Source: Levilinea sp.
Lineage (GTDB): Bacteria > Chloroflexota > Anaerolineae > Anaerolineales > Anaerolineaceae
Direction of reading: 5' to 3'
Length of the DNA stretch: 57,870 nucleotides
NCBI GenBank assembly: GCA_029975215.1
Contig: JARKPO010000052.1
Coordinates: forward strand, 1 to 57,870
Shown piece by piece: positions 51,128 to 57,870 of the stretch (its first letter is position 1; every line of letters begins with the position of its first letter). The notes beneath the pieces were generated by a model that made no database searches, was not told the DNA's origin, and was given only the letters and a program-made list of their open reading frames with translations. Position numbers and translations under genes: made by a program.

Positions 51128-52330
51128 ATGAAGAACCTCAAGCGCGTTTTGGCGCTGCTGAGTTTGCTGTTTCTGGCCGCCTGCGCCCCGGCCGCCGAGC
51201 CGGTTCAGCCGGGCGGGTGGGTCAACGGGCCGATCAACGAAGCCCAACCCGGCGCTTCCGATATTTTTGTCATCCCGGTGGCCGCTGCGGGCGACCCCAT
51301 CGGCATTGATTTTAGCGGGTCGGTCACCAGCGGCTCGGTGCGCGCTGTTCTCAAAGACCCCAGCGGCCAGATCCTGTGGGAACAGGCCGTCCCTGTCGCC
51401 CCCGGCCCCTTCGCCTACACCACCACCCTGCGCCCCGAAACCCCAGGAGATTACCAGTTGGGATACGCCTGGGAGGCCAGCACCCAGGCCACCTATTCCA
51501 TCGTGTGGCGGCCTGAAGAAATGGTGCGGCCCGGCCTGACCCCCGTGGTTCTTGTGCCCGGCATCGGCATGATCCTGGTGGCCCTGGCGTTTTTGGTGTA
51601 CAGCCTGCTGCGCCGCCTGCCCTTCCGCTACTTCCTCTTCGGCGGTCTGGCTTGGGTGGTGACGGTGGCGCTCAAGTTTGCCTGGGCCATCCCCTTCAAC
51701 TCGCCCATCTACAAATTCTTGACAGAAAACCTGCCCGATGCGCTGGGTTTCCCCATCTTCTACCTCTATGTCGGGCTGCTCACGGGCGTTTTCGAAGTGG
51801 CCCTTACCTGGCTGGTGCTACGCTACACGCGTTTAGGCAAGGCCCCCTGGCGGGCGGCTTTGGCCTTTGGCATCGGCTTTGGCGCGCTGGAAGCCTTTCT
51901 GCTGGGTCTTAACTCGCTGGTGGGCACGGCCACCGCGCTGCTTCTGCCGAATGTCCTGCCCCTCTCCACGCTGGAGTCGGTAGCCCAGGCCAACAGTTGG
52001 CTCTACAGCTTGATGCCCCCATGGGAACGCTTCTTCACGGTGTGGATTCACATCTTCTGCAACACCATGCTCTTTTTGGGTGTAGCCCAGGCGCGCTCCA
52101 GCCGCATGTGGGTGGCCTTCCTCTACAAATCCCTCATTGACGCCCTGGCCGCCTGGGTGCAAGTGGCAGGGGTAAAGGATGCGGCCACGCTGTGGATGGT
52201 GGAAGGCGTCATCGCCTTGTGGGGCGGGCTGGGCTGGTGGGCTGTGGTGCGCTGGGTGCAGCCGCGCTACCCCGCCGAGGAGCCGCCCGCGGCAGCCCCC
52301 GCGCCGGAATCAGAGGCCGCGACCCTGTAA
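51128..52330 (+). CDS. Lipoprotein-domain/YhfC-type membrane protease fusion
   Basis: 400 residues. Signal peptide with lipobox FLAACAPA, an extracytoplasmic beta-sandwich of about 115 residues (VNGPINEAQPGASDIFV, YQLGYAWEAST), then eight or so spans. The membrane part carries AFGIGFGALEAFLLG and, later, WERFFTVWIHIFCNTMLFLG, which match the Glu and His motifs of the YhfC/DUF2324 putative intramembrane protease family. A Pro/Ala/Glu tail ends the protein. ATG 51128 follows GACGGAG. The combination of a lipoprotein-like outer domain with YhfC is the odd point. Assignment of the membrane part is moderately sure; activity is inferred. Confidence 0.65.
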   Translation: MKNLKRVLALLSLLFLAACAPAAEPVQPGGWVNGPINEAQPGASDIFVIPVAAAGDPIGIDFSGSVTSGSVRAVLKDPSGQILWEQAVPVAPGPFAYTTTLRPETPGDYQLGYAWEASTQATYSIVWRPEEMVRPGLTPVVLVPGIGMILVALAFLVYSLLRRLPFRYFLFGGLAWVVTVALKFAWAIPFNSPIYKFLTENLPDALGFPIFYLYVGLLTGVFEVALTWLVLRYTRLGKAPWRAALAFGIGFGALEAFLLGLNSLVGTATALLLPNVLPLSTLESVAQANSWLYSLMPPWERFFTVWIHIFCNTMLFLGVAQARSSRMWVAFLYKSLIDALAAWVQVAGVKDAATLWMVEGVIALWGGLGWWAVVRWVQPRYPAEEPPAAAPAPESEAATL

Positions 52331-52359
52331 GGTATCCTTCCCACGGGTATACACAAACG

Positions 52360-52387
52360 CGAGGGGCGGCTTTGGGGCCGCCCCTCG
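52360..52387. terminator. Hairpin between convergent genes
   Basis: Perfect 11-bp stem CGAGGGGCGGC (52360-52370) with its complement (52377-52387) and a 6-nt loop, in the gap between the YhfC-like gene and the convergent VIT-family gene. T-richness is modest on both sides (GTTGATTT on plus). Confidence 0.65.
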
Positions 52388-52417
52388 TTGATTTCCAATC
52401 CATTTCAGCAGGCCGCC

Positions 52418-53227
52418 TTATACCCCCAGACCCTTGAGCAGGAACCCCACCCCATAAGCCACGCCTGCTGCCAACCCGCCCACCACCAGCATCTCCAGGC
52501 CGCTGCGCCAAAAATTGCGCTCGGTCACCAGCACCTTGGCCGCTCCCAACCCAAACAAGGCCAGCGCCGAAAGTCCTAAAGACGTGAAGAAGGTGGTATT
52601 TTGCGGCAAGCCCAGCCCAAAAAGCCAATCAGCCAGATAGGCCAGCAGAGGAATAGACCCCGCCAAACAAAAGGCCCCAAAAGTGGTCAAAGCCTCCCAC
52701 AGCGGGTTGCGCGTTTCCTTCAGCAAACCCAATTCTTCCACCATCATGGCATCCACCCAGCGCTGCGGATCGCGCGTCTTAATCGCCACCATCTGGGCCG
52801 CGTCTTCTGGCGGGTAGCCCTGCTTGAGATACAGATCCATAAGCTCGGCGCGCTCGCCTTCGGGGAAATTTTCCACCTCCCAGGCCTCGCGGGCGCGTTC
52901 GCGCTCATAAAATTCCTTCTCGCTCTTGGAGGACAGAAAAGCGCCGGTAGCCATCGAAAAGCCGTCCCCCAGCAAATTAGCCAGCCCTAAGATCAGGATA
53001 ATGCTGGCGTTCAGCTCCGCCCCCACCACACCCGAAACCACCGCAAAGGTGGTGATGATCCCGTCCAGGCCGCCGTACACCAGGTTGCCCAAATAGGCCG
53101 ACCCGACCCCGCCGTGATGCTCATCCGCCTGTTGAATCCGTTTGACCTCGTGCGCGCGGGCTGCCGCTTTGCGGTCTCCCGAAGCGTAGGCCTTACGCGC
53201 TTCTTCCAGTCGTTTCGATATGCTCAT
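52418..53227 (-). CDS. VIT1/CCC1-family Fe/Mn transporter
   Basis: 269 residues. GSAYLGNLVYGGLDGIITTFAV, GLANLLGDGFSMATGAFLSSK and the cytoplasmic Glu-rich loop (FYERERAREAWEVENF, MVEELGL) are typical of the VIT family, which exports iron or manganese from the cytosol (in plants and yeast into vacuoles). Five spans: two before and three after the loop. An N-terminal helical stretch with HEVKRIQQADEHHGG precedes the first. ATG 53227 follows GAGGTG; TATAAT (53274-53269, minus) gives a 35-nt leader. Divergent from rpsB. Confidence 0.92.
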   Translation of the reverse strand: MSISKRLEEARKAYASGDRKAAARAHEVKRIQQADEHHGGVGSAYLGNLVYGGLDGIITTFAVVSGVVGAELNASIILILGLANLLGDGFSMATGAFLSSKSEKEFYERERAREAWEVENFPEGERAELMDLYLKQGYPPEDAAQMVAIKTRDPQRWVDAMMVEELGLLKETRNPLWEALTTFGAFCLAGSIPLLAYLADWLFGLGLPQNTTFFTSLGLSALALFGLGAAKVLVTERNFWRSGLEMLVVGGLAAGVAYGVGFLLKGLGV

Positions 53228-53300
53228 GGTTCACCTCAATGCTGTACAGAGTATGCAGACCGATGTCCATTATACCCCCGCACGCGCCGCAAACCCCGGC

Positions 53301-53329
53301 TAGACGACTCCCCCTGCTTATGGTATAAT
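53301..53329 (+). promoter_or_regulatory. Promoter of the rpsB-tsf-pyrH operon
   Basis: TAGACG (53301-53306), 17-nt spacer, TATAAT (53324-53329). The leader to the rpsB ATG is about 112 nt and contains a GACCG...CGGTC hairpin (about 53365-53397), a possible S2 binding site. Confidence 0.7.
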
Positions 53330-53447
53330 CCTCCCGCTTAATCCATCTCACACGCCTGCCTGACCGTCCGCTGCGTGCCCCCCTGGGGTGGCGGTCGGAG
53401 TGAGGGCGGCGGAGGAAAATAACGCAAAAGGAGAATACCCAAACCCT

Positions 53448-54311
53448 ATGGCTACCATCATCTCGATGAAAGCCCTGTTGGAAAGCGGCGTCCACTTTGG
53501 CCACCGCACCAACAAGTGGAACCCCTCGATGAGGCCCTATATCTTCACCGAGCGCAACGGCATCCACATCATTGACCTGCAGCAAACCGTCAAAGCCCTC
53601 ACGGCTGCCTACAACCTGGTGCGCGACACCGTGCAAAACGGCGGAACCGTCATGTTCGTCGGCACCAAGCGCCAGGCCCAAGAAACCATCCGCGACGAAG
53701 CCATCCGCTGCGGCATGCCCTACGTCACCGAACGTTGGTTGGGCGGCATGCTCACCAACTGGAGCACCATCAACAAACGCATCCAGGAACTGGACCGTTT
53801 GGAGCACATGCACGAAACCGGTGAAATCAGCCGCCTGACGAAAAAAGAAGGCCTGATCATTGACCGCGAAATCAAGCGCCTGGAAACCCGCCTGAGCGGT
53901 GTGCGCAAGATGAAGAACGTGCCCGACCTGCTCTTCATTGTGGATGTGGGCCGCGAATCCACTGCAGTGCACGAAGCCAATCTGAAGAACATCCCGATCC
54001 TCGCCATGGTAGACACCAACTGCGATCCCTCCGGTGTCGATTATGTGATCCCCTGCAATGATGACGCCATCCGCGCCATCAAGCTGGTGGTCGGCAAAAT
54101 CGCCGACGCCGTCCTGGAAGGTAAAGGCCTGCGCAAAGATGAGGATATGGAGAAGGAAGTGGCTGCCGAAAGCGCCGCCGCTCCTCGCCCCGCCCCCGCC
54201 CGCCCACGGCTGACTGTGGATGCTGAAATGGAAGAAGGCGATCTGCTGGGTGAATCTACCATCGCCAAACTGGCTGCCAAAGACGAAACCGCTTCCGAGG
54301 CCGAGGACTAA
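53448..54311 (+). CDS. rpsB: 30S ribosomal protein S2
   Basis: 287 residues from ATG 53448: [53 protein letters not shown] and [20 protein letters not shown] are S2 signatures. The last 45 residues are an extra acidic/Pro/Ala tail ([20 protein letters not shown]) beyond the common 240-250. The AAGGAG ribosome site is 14 nt before the ATG, unusually far; the N-terminus matches the family at this start, so a leader fold may bring it closer. First gene of the rpsB-tsf-pyrH operon. Confidence 0.97.
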   Translation: MATIISMKALLESGVHFGHRTNKWNPSMRPYIFTERNGIHIIDLQQTVKALTAAYNLVRDTVQNGGTVMFVGTKRQAQETIRDEAIRCGMPYVTERWLGGMLTNWSTINKRIQELDRLEHMHETGEISRLTKKEGLIIDREIKRLETRLSGVRKMKNVPDLLFIVDVGRESTAVHEANLKNIPILAMVDTNCDPSGVDYVIPCNDDAIRAIKLVVGKIADAVLEGKGLRKDEDMEKEVAAESAAAPRPAPARPRLTVDAEMEEGDLLGESTIAKLAAKDETASEAED

Positions 54312-54340
54312 TTCACACAGCTCCACGGACAAGAAACCTG

Positions 54341-54362
54341 GCAAGGGGCGCAAGCCCCTTGC
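54341..54362 (+). terminator. Hairpin between rpsB and tsf
   Basis: Perfect 9-bp stem GCAAGGGGC (54341-54349) with GCCCCTTGC (54354-54362) closed by a GCAA tetraloop; only TTTA follows, so it probably tunes tsf expression or stabilises an end, not full termination. Confidence 0.5.
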
Positions 54363-54412
54363 TTTATGGAACGGAAACCAATCACTGGTTATCAACAGAA
54401 GGGATGTATAGA

Positions 54413-55794
<1,382 letters not shown>

Positions 55795-55819
55795 CGCTTT
55801 TCGTGTGAATGTCCCCGCC

Positions 55820-55860
55820 GGCGGGTCTGGAAAGCAGTTTCCAGGCTCGCCGTTTTTTTT
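55820..55860 (+). terminator. Rho-independent terminator of pyrH
   Basis: GGCGGGTCTGGAAA (55820-55833) pairs with TTTCCAGGCTCGCC (55838-55851) with small mismatches, loop GCAG, followed by GTTTTTTTT. Confidence 0.92.
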
Positions 55861-56743
55861 AGTCCCCCGCCGTCCCGCACAACGACTGCGACACTGCCCA
55901 CAACTCCGCCGCCAGGTCGGCGCGCTGGGCCGTGCGGCTGGGGGTCTTGGGCTGCAAATCGCGCCAATAGAAATCAGTGCTGGTTTGCAGCGCCGCCTCT
56001 GCGCATAAATACGCCACCGTCTGCGCCGGAACCTGCGGCGGGCGGCCCTTTTTGGCGCGCTGCGCCCAGACCCAGGATGAAATGCCCCGCGGACCTTTGA
56101 CGCCGATCTCCGTACGGATCAACCCGGGGTCCACGGCAAAAGCGCGCACTTCCTGGGCCGGGAAACGCCGGTTCAGTTCATAGGTGAAGAGTACGTTGGC
56201 CAGCTTGGAGACCTTGTAAGCCCACAAACCAAAGTACAGACGCGGGTAAGCCGCCCGCTCGGGGTTGATCCAGGTGCGGTAGTGCGAAGCCGAGCTGACC
56301 GTCACCACCCGTCCTCCCCCCGGCGCAGCCCGCAGCACATCCATCAGCTCCAGAGTCAGCAAAAAAGCGGCCAGGTGGTTCACCGCAAAGGTGCTTTCCA
56401 CCCCGTCCTCCGTCCACACCCGCCGTTCGGCATAAATACCGGCGTTGTTCACCAACGCCGTCAGCGGCGGGAAGCCCCCACCCGCCAGCAGGCCACGAAT
56501 TTCGGCGGCGGCCCGCCGCACCTGGGCCTGCGAGGATAAATCCGCCAGGCAGTACGCCGCGCGCACCTGAGGGTACGCCGCCCGCAAACGCGCCTCGGCC
56601 TGGCGGCAGCGCTCCGCACTGCGCCCCATGCCAATCACCGCCGCCCCCTGCCCCGCCAGCGCCAAAAGGCTCTCCCAGCCAATCCCCGAAGTCGCCCCGC
56701 TGACCACCACTGTTTTTCCCGCCAGGCGCTGCTCATTGTTCAT
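55859..56743 (-). CDS. Short-chain dehydrogenase, paralogue of the 20.6-kb SDR
   Basis: 294 residues from ATG 56743 (GGGAGGGAACAGG upstream). NAD(P) motif SGATSGIGWESLLALAG, basic strand-2 end (GMGRSAERC), NNAG, Ser in VVTVSSASH, Tyr-Lys in YKVSKLANVLFTYEL, and a C-terminal block AAELWAVSQSLCG. Like the 20598-21521 product it belongs to the retinol-dehydrogenase-like group. The frame continues upstream to 57688, but that is the antisense of the next gene. Its stop lies just past the pyrH terminator, so the two genes converge. Confidence 0.88.
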   Translation of the reverse strand: MNNEQRLAGKTVVVSGATSGIGWESLLALAGQGAAVIGMGRSAERCRQAEARLRAAYPQVRAAYCLADLSSQAQVRRAAAEIRGLLAGGGFPPLTALVNNAGIYAERRVWTEDGVESTFAVNHLAAFLLTLELMDVLRAAPGGGRVVTVSSASHYRTWINPERAAYPRLYFGLWAYKVSKLANVLFTYELNRRFPAQEVRAFAVDPGLIRTEIGVKGPRGISSWVWAQRAKKGRPPQVPAQTVAYLCAEAALQTSTDFYWRDLQPKTPSRTAQRADLAAELWAVSQSLCGTAGD

Positions 56744-56884
56744 ACCTGTTCCCTCCCAACTGTGGATCCGTGCAGAGGTATTGTACTGGAAGCGCGCCAT
56801 TTTGACACAGAGGCGCACCGTTTCCAGTATACTTGAAAGGCATTGACCCCCGTGCATCCCCTTCGCACAGGAGCGAACTTGCCC

Positions 56885-57706
56885 ATGCCTTCCTATGTCC
56901 TCATCACCGGCGCCCTGGGTGGAATCGGCACCCGCATGGCCCACGAACTGGCCCGCCGGGGCTATTCGCTGTGGCTGGTGGATCAGCGCCCCGATGAACA
57001 GGCTTTCGCCGATGAGATTCAGCGCACCTACGGGGTTGAGACGCGCTTCACCCTGCTGGATGTCACCCATGCGCCCGCCCGCAGCGACTTTCTCCAGGCG
57101 CAGGCCGCAGCTGGCGCGCGTTTTTGCGGCCTCGTCCACATCGCCGGGCGCGACTTTGAAGGCGCTTTCTTGGAAAAATCGCGCGATCAAATCTTGTATC
57201 TCTCGCGCCTGATCATTGAGGCCAACCTGGACCTCACCCACGGCATCCTCAGCCTGCGCGACCCCGACCGCCGCTTTTTGCTCATCAGCATCTCCAGCCT
57301 GGCGGGCTTTTTCCCCATGCCCTACAAGGCCACCTACGCCGCCGCCAAGCGCTTTCTGCTCGATTTTTCGCGCGCCATGCACGAAGAGATCGGCGAATTT
57401 GCCGATGTGCTGGCGGTCTGCCCGGCAGGGCTGCCCACCACGGCCGAATCGCGCCGCAAAATCGCTGCCCAGGGCTTTTGGGGCCGCGCCACCACCGTGG
57501 ATACTGACCAGGTGGTGCGCCGCGCGGTGGAACTGGCTCTGCGCGGGCGGTCGGTGTACGTGCCTGGGGTGCTCAACCAGATTTTTGCCACCCTGGGCGG
57601 TTTGCTGCCGCCCGCCTGGGTGGCCCTGTGGGTGGGGCGCCGCTGGCGCAGTGCCCAGCAAAAAGTGCGTGCTATGCTGCAAACCCATGACGGCTCAGAA
57701 ACCTGA
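56885..57706 (+). CDS. Short-chain dehydrogenase (DltE/YqjQ-like)
   Basis: 273 residues. TGALGGIGTRMAHELARRG (8-26), acidic strand-2 end (LVDQRPDE), an atypical HIAGRDFEG in place of NNAG, catalytic Ser in SISSLAGFF, Tyr-Lys in YAAAKRFLLDFSRAMHEE. A hydrophobic stretch near the C-terminus (FATLGGLLPPAWVALWVG) is common in the membrane-associated YqjQ/DltE-like SDRs. ATG 56885 follows AGGAGCG. TATACT (56828-56833) lies upstream. Substrate unknown. Confidence 0.85.
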   Translation: MPSYVLITGALGGIGTRMAHELARRGYSLWLVDQRPDEQAFADEIQRTYGVETRFTLLDVTHAPARSDFLQAQAAAGARFCGLVHIAGRDFEGAFLEKSRDQILYLSRLIIEANLDLTHGILSLRDPDRRFLLISISSLAGFFPMPYKATYAAAKRFLLDFSRAMHEEIGEFADVLAVCPAGLPTTAESRRKIAAQGFWGRATTVDTDQVVRRAVELALRGRSVYVPGVLNQIFATLGGLLPPAWVALWVGRRWRSAQQKVRAMLQTHDGSET

Positions 57707-57870
57707 ACCTCCCCGGTCAACATTGCTGATCAGGGCAATCGCATTCTAATCACTGAAGAGTTGGATGAGGTAATCATTGTCCCAGGCGGCTGCCAATCGT
57801 TTTATTTTGATGCCGCGTTTGATCGTCCTATCTTGTCTGAGCAGATTTAGAGCAATATGTCGCAACACAG
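57707..57870 (+). other. Right-edge stretch, AT-richer, with a gene remnant
   Basis: Base composition drops abruptly after the SDR stop. One frame stays open from just after a TGA at about 57702 to a TAG near 57850 and would encode NIADQGNRILITEELDEV then VPGGCQSFYFDAAFDRP, without a start codon in good context. It may be the tail of a broken gene. Nothing else is supported before the edge. Confidence 0.3.

Noticed and set aside
56744..57688. 315-codon upstream extension of the 55859-56743 SDR
   Set aside because: It is antisense to the well-supported SDR at 56885-57706, and a strong ribosome site marks 56743.

Overview
The window is a GC-rich chromosomal segment whose gene content fits a filamentous-type Chloroflexota bacterium, most likely class Anaerolineae. 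The pointers are a single-chain glycyl-tRNA synthetase (alpha and beta fused), several lipoproteins and zinc-ribbon/TM/extracellular proteins, an immune-inhibitor-A-like M6 peptidase, PAS/GAF/GGDEF and GAF/HD-GYP signalling proteins, and short GTAGGGGC-type and GCGAAGG-type dispersed intergenic repeats. The taxonomic placement is an inference from gene families; no rRNA or tRNA gene is present.

Layout. 1-12.8 kb is read almost entirely on the minus strand: a lipoprotein cut by the left edge; an oligopeptide-type ABC ATPase; a four-gene unit (CBS protein, ArsB/SLC13-like permease, adenosine deaminase, large membrane glycosyltransferase-like protein); an FAD oxidoreductase; a flippase-like membrane protein; phosphoglycerate mutase; a TetR regulator overlapping a small membrane protein; an epimerase. 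12.9-21.5 kb holds an XRE regulator plus membrane-protein pair with a textbook promoter/operator, an FmdB zinc ribbon, a two-component system divergent from a three-gene ABC-2 exporter, and a PhzF protein whose 3' end overlaps a convergent SDR. 21.6-28 kb (minus) holds a lipoprotein, a CPBP protein lacking usual catalytic His residues, bactofilin, NeuD-like acyltransferase, 3-methyladenine glycosylase, an HD-GYP protein and an epimerase. 28.2-40.9 kb holds rubrerythrin, a zinc-ribbon membrane protein, DinB-like protein, fused glyQS, a 96-bp tandem repeat array, the M6 peptidase behind a long leader, an SH3b lipoprotein, an IS110-family element and threonine aldolase. 41-57.9 kb holds a broken class-V aminotransferase, an NHL-repeat protein, an amidohydrolase, a sugar nucleotidyltransferase, a class-I aminotransferase, a PAS/GAF/GGDEF protein, a lipoprotein-YhfC fusion, a VIT-family transporter, the rpsB-tsf-pyrH translation/nucleotide operon, and two SDRs.

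The strongest unusual signal is the IS110 element at 38.6-39.8 kb. Its non-coding left end can be read as a bridge RNA with two guide-bearing internal loops. The first loop matches the two genomic flanks, the second matches the element's own ends, and joining the two ends would build a promoter starting transcription at the first stem. Other points worth following: a 61-bp insertion that breaks an aminotransferase gene, an M6 peptidase whose HExxH motif reads EExxH, a 96-bp array that stays open in several frames, and an XRE operator palindrome that fills the -35/-10 spacer.

Start codons were chosen from Shine-Dalgarno spacing and family N-termini, so many genes here are shorter than the longest open frame.
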